From contig WEDG01002934.1 of assembly GCA_017591395.1 (NCBI GenBank), positions 248,001 to 312,000 of the forward strand: a stretch of 64,000 bases of DNA, in the 5' to 3' direction. Below are positions 22,001-30,718 of the stretch, one piece after another; position 1 is the first letter of the stretch, and every line of letters begins with the position of its first letter. This DNA comes from Schistocephalus solidus (Eukaryota > Platyhelminthes > Cestoda > Diphyllobothriidea > Diphyllobothriidae). A program made the translations under genes and the position numbers. The notes below the pieces were generated by a model. The model saw nothing but the letters and a program-made list of their open reading frames with translations, searched no databases and had not been told where the DNA came from.

Positions 22001-25000
22001 ACCAGTCTTCATGGATCGTCTCCATGCCGGTTGATTTGCAGTTGCTTCAGTGATTTTTTCAAAGTGTCCTTGTAGCGTCGTTTTTGACCTCCCTGTCGGT
22101 GAGCACCCGTAGCGACATCTCCGTAGAAAAGTCGTTTGGGTAGTCGCTCGTTGTCCATTCTCACCAGGTGGCCGCTCCATCGCAGTTGCACTTGCCTCAG
22201 CATGGCGTGGATGCTGAGGATTCCAGTCCGCTCCAGCACTTCCGTGTCCGGGATCCTGTCTTACCATCTCAGCTTCAATATTCTGTGGAGGCAGCTGAGA
22301 TGGAAATGATTCAGCTTCCTGGCGTTGTTCGAGTAGACGGTCCAGGTCTCCGCTCCATAAATGAGTGTCCTCAAGACGACGGCCTTGTACATCTTCAGTA
22401 TGGTGTTCAGGTGAATACCATGGCGATTCCACACGGAGGCCTACAGTCGGCTGAAGGCCTTACTGGCTTTGGAGAACCATTGAGCAATCTCGTCATCGAT
22501 TCTGGTGTTGCGTGACAGCGTGCTTCCCAGATAAGTAAAGGTTTCCACATTTTTGAATTGAGCGCCGTTGACATTGATTCGGGGAGCATTGTATTCCGCG
22601 CTGGGCAGCGGTTATTGCATTACCACCGTTTTGGCTGTACTGATTGTTAATCCAAAATTGGCTCAGACTGCGGCGAAGAGGTCCATGCTCCTTTGCATGT
22701 CATCCTCCCTCACTGTGTTAAGGGCGCAGTTGTCCACGAATAGCAAGTCATGGACTGTAGCCGTAGACACGCCCGTTGTGGCCTGCATACGCTGACTGTT
22801 GAGAAGGTGCCCGTCAGTCCTGTAGGTGATTCGGATCCCAGGCTGCTCATCACGGTAGGCGTCCATCAGCATAGCAGAGAAGATGAGACTTAACAGGGTG
22901 GGGGCCAATACGCAGCCCTGCTTCACTCCGTTGGTCACGCAAATGCTTCGGATACCGTCCCGTTGTCAGTGACGCGCGCCGTCATCCCATCATGAAGCTG
23001 ACGCACCATGTGCGTGAACCGCTCAGGACGGCCGAATTTCTGCGTGACTTTCCACAGTCTGTCGCGATTCACCATGTCAAAGGATTTCATCAGATCCACG
23101 AAGGTAGTGTAAAGGTGAGTTCGCATCTCCTGGCACTTCTCTTGTAGCTGGCGGGCGGCAAAGATCATCAGGTTGTTCAAAAAGCACAGCTATTCAAACG
23201 CCTGTCTTACAAAGTCTCCTTGTCCAGAAGTATTCAAAGCCACTCTTTTATCCAGTTTTAAATTTGAAGTAATTTTTTCAACATTCCATTTGTCTGCCAT
23301 TACTTGTTCCTCATTCCTTTGAAGAATGCAAGATTTCTGCTAAATATTGAACAATTGTCGGAATAGATACAAAACAACTAGTTTGTTACCGAGGAAGTTT
23401 TTCAAGGTCATTATGTATTTGAGTTATATGAAACCGTATGTTGTATCTATTGGTATTGTAAACACTACCAAATCACAGTGTTTATGCTTCAGGGGCAGCT
23501 TTTGATCGATTAATGGCCTAATAATGGCCAAATACTCTTTCAGTTTTGTGTTCCTTATAGCTGACGCATATAATCTCGTCTCTCCGGAACCCACCGGCAG
23601 TGGAGCTTTCAGAAGCATGAAGGCCGCCCTCGATGATGCTCGTTTACACGATCTGAATCAGGTAATATTCGCGTCTTACATAAACAGCGTCAATTCGGCA
23701 ATTCTTTCCATACCCCACCGTTCCCAGTCGTAAGCTTCAGTCATCGAGGCAAAGCTTTTGTCGACGCTCTTTCGTTTTAGTGGTGGAGAGCTAGAAAGTT
23801 TTTTAGCCTTATTGCTGCAAAAGATAATCTCCACAACCCCTCGTAGTCGTTACACAATTTGCTGAAATTTTGGATGTAACCATTCGGTGGGTTCTCTTTC
23901 AAGCTTGCTGCCTTTATTGGATGAGATCCGTTTACTGGTGGAAACTATCCGCACCACTGGGAGGACAGATTTTGTCAGCAGTCTGCTCTTGTGGTCTGGT
24001 GTTGTCCGATTTTGTTGATCGTCGGCATTTGTTTGGTTTGCTACGTCAGCTAATTATTTCACACCCGTCCGTTGGACGCTGGGGTTGTTATATCTTGAAA
24101 GCGTCTCTCTTATTAACACCCATCCTTAAGGGAAACTCACATTCTCTCGTTTACTGACTTGTATCATTGAACCGCCTAACCTTGGCAGTGGTGGTCCTCG
24201 AATTGTATTACATTTCATATCATTTTCATCTACAAAACGACACTTCCGTCCTGCCCTTGATCCAACTAATGTTTGAGCAGGCTAAGAGGCTGTCTGAAGA
24301 AAAACAACTAGCCGGTGAGGTCAACTTTGCTGAAATCACTTCGTTAAATGTTGCGAACCTCGTTTCGCGCAGAGAAAAACGCATTACTCCATACTTCGAG
24401 ACGCCTTAGAAAACCCCATAGCTGACGTTAGGTTGACGGTCGATAGCTTCAATGCTTCCGCAGCGACTAAGTGATTAAGTGGGATATTGAGTTCAGGGCC
24501 TCTACCCAAATCACTACACTATCTCCCGTTCGTAACACCGGACTCACCGGTTCCTCAACTAGACTCCTCAGTTGTTTCTTAGTCTTTCTGTCCTTCACTG
24601 CACTTCTCTCTCTCTCTCTCTCTTTCAATTTCAACGGCTCTCTCCCATCAGTAAGCGCGCTTTCGTATTTTATTCTTTTGAAAGGTTGAACATATAAACT
24701 GCCACGCTACATCTACGCCTCTCGGTGACGTGATCGAACTGGCTGCGATCGCCAAGCTGCTGGAGCACTATCCGCGATCTGCGTCTGCTCCTCGAATAGC
24801 CATCAAACTCCATCAAAGGCCACATCGGGCACTGTTTGGGTGCGGCTGGAGCCGTAGAGGCGGTGTACTCCGTTCTGGCAGCTAAGCACGCTAGGGTGGC
24901 ACCCAACCGAAATCTCGAGCAGGCTGTCACCCCGGAGGAAGTGTGCAAACTCGGTCACAAAGTGGGTAGGCGAGAGGCTGACAACCAAGCTGAACTTCTC

Positions 25001-25138
25001 TTCACAAGGACATTTATGCCAACACAAAGCAGAGTGGCCATGGACTCTCGGTCCAATACTCGACTGATGGTTTTAACAAACTCCTTCGGCTTCGGTGGTG
25101 CGAACGCTAGCATTTTACTCTCCAACTGGGTGGATTGA
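9979..25138 (+). CDS. OXSM: Mitochondrial 3-oxoacyl-[ACP] synthase (beta-ketoacyl synthase, KAS II type), six exons
   Basis: This condensing enzyme extends acyl-ACP with malonyl-ACP in mitochondrial type II fatty acid synthesis, the route that supplies octanoate for lipoate. Exons are 9979-10099, 10182-10442, 12103-12330, 15231-15521, 23561-23661 and 24685-25138, all with GT-AG introns (82, 1660, 2900, 8039 and 1023 nt). The product is about 484 residues if one surplus base in exon 6 is ignored. It opens with [12 protein letters not shown]. The nucleophile is Cys190 in [12 protein letters not shown]. The first histidine is His341 in [10 protein letters not shown]. The [16 protein letters not shown] block gives Lys378 and His383, and NSFGFGGAN lies near 467-474. 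All catalytic residues are present. A single extra base near 24805-24807 shifts the frame between His341 and Lys378. It is either an assembly error or an inactivating mutation. No presequence is visible ahead of the ATG at 9979, but an acceptor-like AG at 9965-9966 would allow an upstream exon. Confidence 0.93.
10182..10442 (+). CDS. OXSM: OXSM exon 2
   Basis: The acceptor CCTTTAG completes a Gly codon with exon 1 and gives [16 protein letters not shown]. The stretch [15 protein letters not shown] around 10330-10374 is a conserved helix of the family. The exon ends in phase 1 at the donor GTGAGC. Using an upstream AG at 10158-10159 instead puts a stop in frame. Confidence 0.85.
12103..12330 (+). 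CDS. OXSM: OXSM exon 3, carries the active-site cysteine
   Basis: After the acceptor CCCCCCACAG the frame reads [13 protein letters not shown] and later [13 protein letters not shown]. The nucleophile motif [12 protein letters not shown] has its Cys codon at 12288-12290. The exon ends at ATG-A before GTAGGT, phase 1. Confidence 0.92.
13030..13345 (+). pseudogene. Non-LTR reverse transcriptase fragment in OXSM intron 3
   Basis: The plus strand reads [16 protein letters not shown], then after a frame change [13 protein letters not shown] and [20 protein letters not shown]. These match the palm of non-LTR reverse transcriptases: the 'vDf..AFDsvdr.sLw' block containing the first catalytic Asp, and the 'R.GVRQGCplSPiLFn.aiD' block. 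The YADD block is not seen. At least one frameshift and a stop show that it is dead. It lies in the sense direction of OXSM. Confidence 0.72.
13490..13625 (-). repeat. Diverged satellite-module fragment
   Basis: The minus-strand landmarks are GATGGTGACTTGCAC, TTTAGTTTATAGTGATA, GCATCTACCGCACTCTC and GGGCCCGGTGTA. All occur in the same order in the units at 56-57.6 kb. Confidence 0.65.
14200..14325 (-). repeat. Diverged satellite-module fragment
   Basis: The minus strand reads GGTTCGATCGTCGGATGTGACGATGTGCACCG, then GGATGGTGACATGCG, corresponding to the 5' half of the satellite unit. It is not contiguous with the fragment at 13.5 kb. Confidence 0.5.
15231..15521 (+). CDS. OXSM: OXSM exon 4
   Basis: The acceptor TTCTCCAG gives [18 protein letters not shown], then [16 protein letters not shown] and [14 protein letters not shown]. 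These are the standard core blocks of KAS I/II enzymes. The exon ends in phase 1 at GTACTA. Confidence 0.93.
15666..15766. repeat. Direct repeat flanking the CR1-like LINE, left copy
   Basis: The shared landmarks with 19450-19562 are TTTTAAATTGTAG, TTAATCTCTAACTT, CAGTAAATTC and CGCGCAGACCGA. The repeat stops where the LINE 3' tail begins at about 15768. Confidence 0.6.
15960..17512 (-). pseudogene. CR1-like LINE reverse transcriptase domain
   Basis: The blocks in order are the fragment around [10 protein letters not shown] (decayed 'SPGPDGIPG'), [76 protein letters not shown] and the catalytic FADD at 16768-16779. The thumb-like segment contains [18 protein letters not shown]. Frame changes occur near 17.34, 16.94 and 16.7 kb. 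The C-terminal region continues with recognisable but stop-ridden sequence to about 15.96 kb. Confidence 0.85.
17950..18802 (-). pseudogene. CR1-like LINE endonuclease domain
   Basis: The N-terminal block reads [19 protein letters not shown], then [14 protein letters not shown], the 'N..sl..K..eL' and 'l.ETwL' motifs of LINE endonucleases with the catalytic Glu. About 80 codons later [13 protein letters not shown] gives the 'GDFN' motif, followed by [12 protein letters not shown] and GLSDQIAF (the 'SDH' block, here SDQ, so the catalytic His is lost). A stop lies between the first and second parts. Confidence 0.8.
18850..19240 (-). pseudogene. CR1-like LINE ORF1 remnant
   Basis: The minus strand encodes [20 protein letters not shown], then [17 protein letters not shown]. 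This resembles the nucleic-acid-binding ORF1 protein of CR1-like elements, where a 'rPRplkv.l.....a' block precedes the end of ORF1. The frame breaks after 19028. No zinc knuckle or esterase motif is seen. Confidence 0.55.
19450..19562. repeat. Direct repeat flanking the CR1-like LINE, right copy
   Basis: It matches 15666-15766 at TTTTGAAATTGTAG, TTGATCTCTAACTT, CAGTATATTC and GGCGCAGACCGA, with many substitutions. The two copies bracket the LINE almost exactly. Confidence 0.6.
20119..23180 (-). mobile_element. Zinc-finger LINE, 5'-truncated copy in OXSM intron 4
   Basis: The minus strand begins inside the reverse transcriptase ([20 protein letters not shown]), continues through [20 protein letters not shown], and has FVDN at 22729-22740 where a live copy has FADD. 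The connection domain follows ([19 protein letters not shown]), then C2H2-like fingers such as CPHCDRTF and [16 protein letters not shown] down to about 21080. The last 960 bp (21079-20119) is the 3' region, built of the same blocks as at 53.8-54.7 and 59.2-60.7 kb. Truncation, loss of the catalytic Asp and frameshifts show that it is dead. Confidence 0.85.
23561..23661 (+). CDS. OXSM: OXSM exon 5
   Basis: The acceptor CCTTATAG completes an Ala codon and gives [20 protein letters not shown], the family's 'D..H.t.P.p.G.ga...M' block. The exon ends in phase 0 with CAG before GTAATA. Confidence 0.9.
24685..25138 (+). CDS. OXSM: OXSM exon 6, catalytic histidines, one-base frameshift
   Basis: The acceptor TTTTGAAAG is followed by [15 protein letters not shown], with the His codon at 24703-24705. 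Downstream are the Lys codon at 24815-24817 and the second His at 24830-24832, within [12 protein letters not shown]. The two blocks lie in different frames. A surplus base in the AAA at 24805-24807 explains this, because AAC-TCC-ATC-AAA would encode the expected NSIK. No plausible micro-intron lies between them. The exon ends SNWVD with TGA at 25136-25138. Relative to the human enzyme there is an insertion of roughly 20 residues before NSFGFGGAN. Confidence 0.9.
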
Positions 25139-26273
25139 TGACTGCCTTGGGGTCTCCTTATATTTTTTCATTATTAGACCTCGCTGATGTATATACTTAC
25201 TTCTGTACGGACAACCCTTCTACAGCGATTCCGTCAAGAATTACAATGTACCCCCGTACCAACTACCTTTTCCATAAAGCCCATATCGTTCTGTCATCGC
25301 GTGGACGACATAAATACTCTTTTTTTACTTGTTAGCCCCTGGCAATTTTTTCTCTGTATATATCGCCTGAAAGTAGTCCTACATGAAGGCAGAGAGGAAA
25401 TTTGGAGAGTTACCTCGCCTGTGTAGACTAAAGGGGTTTTGTGGTCGCACTTGAGGCTGTCTAGGCAGATGCATGTTGCGTCGAATTCATGCTTCTTCAT
25501 ACACTGCGTAATTTTACGAACGTCAGTTATGTGATTAGGTGAGGGTCTAATATTTAGATTCAATCTCTAGCTATAATGCATTGTCTTGCAACTGCTGTGT
25601 TCCCCTTTCTTTGTTTAAGAGCTATGCCGCTTGGCTCCTGGTTTTTAGGTGTACTGGAGTTGTTCTGCGTGCTCTTTTTGTTGTCTACACTACCACCATT
25701 CTGGTGGTCTGAAAATGGAGTTGGCTTTTGCCGTTTTAGTATCTCACTCTCAAAATTATCCACTCTTCAAGCGGATTTGCACCATTTTACAATGGTGCTT
25801 TGCATGTACTTGCGTGCACTGCCTCCTTAACACGAACAACCCGTCCTCCGTTTCCAGAATTAAGTGTGTCGTTGCGTTCGTCATAGTTTAGCTTGTTTCC
25901 TTATAATTAGATGTTAGTTGCGGTTAGTTATACTTATTTATCTTTTACTATTTAATGCATTTTACACATTACTTGTGTGTTATCGTTTTATGTCTCATGA
26001 AGAATCCAGTGAAACGATGCAGTGGCTAATATTTCCGACTGATAATTGACCATATCTGAATTTCTTTCACCACATACCCAATTAGGGTGAAGGCTTGGTT
26101 TTGTGACAGAAAGTCATCAATCGTCATACCTCCGACTCCTGCTGTTATTAGGGTGCTCCTTTAAACAGGTGAAGATCAACTCAAAGGAGGATTACTGGTA
26201 TGAGTGTAAAGCTATGGTTTAGATTTTGAGGAGAAAATTAGACAACTTTAACACTAACGCTCTGATGAGGGTA
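25139..26273. other. Intergenic downstream of OXSM
   Basis: No domain, RNA gene or repeat is recognised. No canonical AATAAA polyadenylation signal is seen in the first 500 bp after the OXSM stop. The short frames between 25.1 and 25.9 kb overlap one another in several phases. Confidence 0.4.
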
Positions 26274-26372
26274 TCAATCCAGCTTGTAATGGTGCTCCTC
26301 ATAAAGGTAATCCTGGACTTGGGCGATAGTGCGGCCGGGGTCGAAGATGGTGGCCAGTGTAATGATCGTCGA
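26274..26372 (-). CDS. Orphan exon-like stretch (possible terminal exon)
   Basis: The minus strand has a good acceptor (TTGGTTTTACCCAG). It is followed by 32 codons with mostly G- or C-ending codons, reading STIITLATIFDPGRTIAQVQ, then DYLYEEHHYKLD and TGA. The codon pattern is unlike the surrounding AT-rich sequence and resembles that of the OXSM exons. I do not recognise the sequence and found no partner exon. It could be the last exon of a minus-strand gene or a scrap of a mobile element. Confidence 0.3.
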   Translation of the reverse strand, partial: STIITLATIFDPGRTIAQVQDYLYEEHHYKLD

Positions 26373-27463
26373 CTGGGTAAAACCAACTAAAGGTAAGTCT
26401 TACTGATTCTATGTCGATTGAGGAGCTGAAGTGGGTTTTAGTAGGAATATTTTTGCCCGTCTTTTTGATTGCTCACAATTTAATAAAAATAGCATGTAAT
26501 TTTGCGAAAATCGAAAATGTGGCCGCATGCAGAAAACGGGAGGCAAAAGTGGTAGTGGTTTAAATACACCAATAAAATGTAAAAGGTGGACATGCAAGTT
26601 CAAACACTAGAAACAGGAGCTTGTAAAAATGAGGGCCGACTAGATATTCCAGGCGAACTGACTCCACCTTTTGATGACTCGTCACAATGAAGGCAAAAGT
26701 TAGAAGGATACATATTTAAATCTGACTCGCGATGACGGCGACTGAAAATATAACCGAATTGGGCAACAGTGATGGTGTAGCCCTAAATACCTAATCGTAA
26801 CCTTTAATCATAGCCATATTATTAACCGCTAACCTTAGCTCTAACCCCAAATTAAGCCGAAAAATGCTTCGAACGTTAACACTAGTGGTAACAATCAAGG
26901 GTGTTGCGACGAGGAATGAGCGAAATGAAGGTTTTTTTACCATAAGCCTACCAAAGTTACAAGTAGGTGTTTATTAGGATTAAAAACTAGGTGAGGCCAC
27001 GTTACCTCTATTTTGCTTAATAAGACGCAAATTACCTAACGATGTTCACGGGGGCGTGTTGCCTTTGAAGCACAAAATCATGGTAGCTGAACGGGTACCC
27101 TACGTCATTTCGTGTTTATACAAAGCAGTCTGTAAGCCCCTTACAAACAGACCTTTCACAGTTCTGGGCAGAGCAGCAAGCCACGAATAGCGCCTTGTTA
27201 ATGAATCATCGAGCACTAATCACATCATCCTTCTAGCTTCAGACGCTTATTTAAAGGTGTTTTAACTTTTAAAAAATCTTTATTCATTCGTGGTTAGAAA
27301 TTGGCACCCGGCCAGTAACTTATCTTTAAACCCATAGTATACGTTGGCATGCAAATTTCATATTCACGAAACCATTTTGTATAAAATAAATGCTAGGAAT
27401 ATTCACACGGATTCATATTTCGTTGGCATACAATGAACCACTAAAGGGTGCTTACTCAAAAGG
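26373..27463. other. Intergenic with a degenerate CTAACC-rich patch
   Basis: No coding sequence is recognised. At about 26782-26860 the plus strand repeats variants of CCTAA / TAACC (CCCTAAATACCTAATCGTAACC, then CCGCTAACCTTAGCTCTAACC), resembling very decayed telomere-type repeats. Confidence 0.4.
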
Positions 27464-27757
27464 TTAAAACGTGTCCTCTAGATCTGCTGCAGTCCTGCTC
27501 TGGATTAAAATGCGGCTGGGCGCAGGCACGCGAGACCAGAGTCCAGGGTTTTGTGGTGTCTGTGGAAGTCCTAGTGGAGTCATCTTACGAGTAGCCTCGG
27601 AGACAATGTGTCCTCTACCATATTGACGGGGCATTTTATCCAGCGGATACTATCATTGTAAACAGCATTGACGATGGTTTACCTTGGAACCGGCATATCC
27701 AGCATCGACCGCTAGACATAATAGGAGGAGATTGGTCGTGACGATGAGTCCTTGCAT
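27464..27757 (-). CDS. Small predicted secreted protein, NPGLW family (copy C), two exons
   Basis: Exon 1 is 27757-27683 and exon 2 is 27649-27464, separated by a 33-nt GT-AG intron (27682-27650). The 86-residue product starts MQGLIVTTNLLLLCLAVDAG, a signal peptide with a leucine core. The mature part is short, proline-rich and cysteine-free. The hallmark is GLPQTPQNPGLWSR (about residues 54-67), followed by VPAPSR. The gene at 38.8 kb has the same exon lengths upstream of the intron (25 codons), the same intron length and position, and the same hallmark with one change. This coding-style conservation of two independent loci is the main evidence that the gene is real. Function is unknown; I infer secretion only. 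No polyadenylation signal was sought beyond the stop. Confidence 0.75.
27650..27682 (-). other. 33-nt intron of secreted-protein copy C
   Basis: It runs from GTAAAC to ATGATAG on the minus strand. It aligns base for base in length with the intron at 38915-38947 and shares a GTCAATGCT/ATCAATACT-like centre. It sits in phase 0 after GSK. The unspliced frame would hit TAG at its end. Confidence 0.75.
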
Positions 27758-28689
27758 CCCAGTCTTCGGAGTGGAGCACCGAGCTCACAAATACCGGGCT
27801 CTATCGATTCACTCGGACATGTACGTGCACTTGTTGAGTTAGGCGTAATTTATCGATTAATCAGCTTATCGCGTTCTGTTGATTGGAGGATAAAAAAATG
27901 GTGTCATGGGCACACACAATCCAGCTTCACGCTCTCACCCGTTCCGTCGAGCCAGTTTGGTGGCCGTTGTACGACAAGTAATTCATTGATGAAGGTAACC
28001 TTCTGCATATCGCTTAACCTGGTGGTTAGGTGGGTGAGACCTGACCTTGGTCGCAGTAATAAAACAACGCGCTAGCCATTACCACTTAACACATCGATTA
28101 ACCTGGTGGATGCTTTAACTTCGTCTCGCCATGACACCCAGCTCTAATCGGTTGTTCAACGAAGCCGTGCTCAACACGACAGTCACGTCTCTGTAACCAC
28201 CATTGATTGCCAAAGTAAATTAGATAAGGGTGTCCGGCATATGTATGTTTCCACACCAGGTAGACAGCTTTGCCTACAAAAATCCACCCTCCCACTACAT
28301 ACAGAATGTACTAAGGAGGGATAAAAAAACAATTCCTTGGGCGACTCAGCCAAAATCTGGTATTTTTCCTGCTGCGCCAAATCCTTACCTCACAGAGGAT
28401 TTCAAAAGCCTCTTAGAATGACCAGGCAGTCCTTCTTAAGGAAGTACTATTCATCTCTGCGCGTTGAAGGGACTGGAAATTGTGTCATCCGTAAGAAGAC
28501 CGCGATCTGTGAAAATAAAATATGCGATCGATAGAATATGCGAAACAGCAGCCATCACCGGTTCGACCCCCTGCTTCTCCACAGTCTGCTTTGGTGAAAC
28601 AACTCAACCTGATACCTGTTTTTCTCCTTTGGATGATCCAGTGGGCAACTGAGCAGAAATTAGGATAACTCTGGCCGTCCTGGAAATCT
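27758..28689. other. Intergenic, nothing recognised
   Basis: Several overlapping frames of 60-107 codons are present on both strands without recognisable domains. Decayed LINE sequence may extend into the right part, because a LINE endonuclease begins at about 28690. Confidence 0.35.
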
Positions 28690-28990
28690 TTATTGACAAA
28701 GAAAGCATCGTGGCACTCACTGAGACCCGCGCCTGTAAAAAAGGACAAATGTAGCGGGTGGATATCGGATAGGCCTTCTTCTGAAGTAGAAGACCAATGC
28801 AGAACGCATTAACGTTGAAATTGGCACAACTAACGATGTCACGTGAATGGCTGTCCCACAGAGAACCAACGGTTGTCTCATGATCATGAGATTACCAGCC
28901 CGCGGAAGAAAATTGACCACGATCACGACTGTCTAAGCTCCTCCAATGATAACTCCCGACGAGGAAAAGGACAAATTCTGAAATGATCAG
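28690..28990 (+). pseudogene. Decayed LINE endonuclease fragment (zinc-finger LINE family)
   Basis: The plus strand reads IVALTETRACKKGQM (the 'aLsETRf...GqL' block with the catalytic Glu). After frame changes it gives CLMIMRLPARGRKLTTITTV and APPMITPDEEKDKF. This order and wording fit the endonuclease of the zinc-finger LINE family seen elsewhere in the window. Stops and frameshifts are frequent. The reverse transcriptase part is absent. Confidence 0.7.
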
Positions 28991-30265
28991 CGCAAATGTG
29001 GCAGTCCGCTTCGGCGATCGCTGCCGGTTTGTCACGTTGTCTTCCCCTAATTTACGTCTGTCCATGCAGTATACTTCCTCTCGGTTGCTGTTAGCAGCCT
29101 ATAACTGCACCTTCCTCATCTACCGTTTCACTGTGTCCCCTATGTACATCACCCGTAGTGGACATCAAACTCATTTTCCTGACCTTTCAGTTATTCGTGT
29201 TTTTTAGGAATACCCCATTTCTTTGGCCTCTCTACACACCGTCCTCGGTCCAACCAGGGATACTGTAACAGTCCACTCCCGCCATCGTCACCGCTTTGTC
29301 GCATTGTCTTCCTGTCCGCCTCACGCTCTCGATCATCTCGTTGCTGGGATCGAGCGAAAGTTAGCACTAGCCTCATGACAGCTCGAAGCCAATCGAGCTG
29401 CGACATTCACTTATTGGTTGCAGGCGGACACGCGTTGGGGTCTAAGAATCTCCACGGAAAGAATTGGGAACATATAGAAGAAATTTTTGGTTAAAAAAAA
29501 TTTGATCCGCAATGACATCAGAACAGTTGGTAAGCCGGTGATAGTTTGTCAAAGAACAAGTCAAGTCACCGTTTACGAAGATAAGTAAACTTCCGGATTC
29601 TGAATTTTAGTTTTCTAGCGATGAGCGGCAATGAAATTCCATAGCCCAAATTTAACCGATAGAATCTGGAACTAGGTGGCCGTTGTCCTATCCCATTGCC
29701 CCCGGGGGAAGGTGATGAAATGAGACGGATGAAAAAGCCCTTCCAGACACGAATTGGCGAGCACAGGACCGTGCTGGCCAGAGGGTGTTCAATTATCTGC
29801 GGTCCATTGGGATAGCGCAAGGGACAAACGGAAGGAACTACAATTAGTTTTGATGGCCGATCGCCGGAACGTACTTCACAAGTCCTTATAAAGGCCTTCC
29901 TGGATTTAACCTATCTGCGAATGGGATGAGTGATTAATTGCAAGATCGGCAAGCAAGTAAACATCATACCGGATGTCAGAAACGGAAGTAACCCCGTCTT
30001 TTGGCCTTGCCTTCTTATGAAAAATGAGAGAATATGTTTATCTAGCCGACTAGATGGGTTTTTGAAAAAAATGATGGTGGGTCCCAGAAACAATGCTTTG
30101 TTTTTGCTACTTGTAAACCTACAGTAGGTTGTCTTGTACAGATAAAGATCACCAAAATTATCACGGGACTGCTGTCAAATGTTTTTTCTAGTTATACGCT
30201 TTGGCATTCGGTGCCCTTTATTCTGCTAGTAAACGGTTGGTTGGAAAGTTGGTTCCCTTTTCCAT
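28991..30265. other. Intergenic, nothing recognised
   Basis: The sequence may hold further unreadable LINE remains just after 28990. No domain, RNA gene or tandem repeat is seen before the microsatellite. Confidence 0.35.
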
Positions 30266-30288
30266 AGTAAAAGTAGTAGTAGTAGTAT

Positions 30289-30321
<33 letters not shown>

Positions 30322-30331
30322 CAGTAGTAGC

Positions 30332-30402
<71 letters not shown>

Positions 30403-30718
30403 AAGAAGAAGAAGACGCAGTAGTAGTTGTAGCAATAGTAGTAGTAGCAGTAATAGTAATAGCAGTAGAAGTAGTAGTTAAATAAAAATAGTAGTATTAG
30501 ACGCAGTAGTAGTTGTGGTAATAGTAGTAGTGGTAGTAGTTGTAGTAGTAGTAGATGCAGTAGTAGAATTAAAAGTTGTAGTGGTTGACGCAGTAGTAGA
30601 AGTAATAGTAATAGTAGTAGAATCAGTAGTAGTAGTAGAATTATAAGAATAATGGTAGTAGTAGTAATTGTAGTATTATTAGACGCAGTAGTAGTGGTAG
30701 TAGTAGTAGTAGACGCAG
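30266..30718. repeat. Trinucleotide microsatellite (AGT/GTA)n, about 450 bp
   Basis: It is an array of TAG units with scattered A, C and G substitutions (CAG, AAG, ACGCAG). Purer units lie at 30266-30400 and more interrupted units at 30480-30718. Long open frames across it on either strand (poly-Val, poly-Leu) are artefacts. It directly abuts the left arm of the inverted repeat. Confidence 0.97.

Noticed and set aside
24167..24409. 81-codon frame in OXSM intron 5 with a GCAG/GTGAGG-bounded segment, considered as an extra OXSM exon
   Set aside because: The segment is 34 nt, would break the frame, and no residues are missing between exons 5 and 6.
30201..30485. Long open frames encoding runs of Val or Leu across the microsatellite
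   Set aside because: They are pure composition artefacts of TAG repeats. No start context or domain is present.
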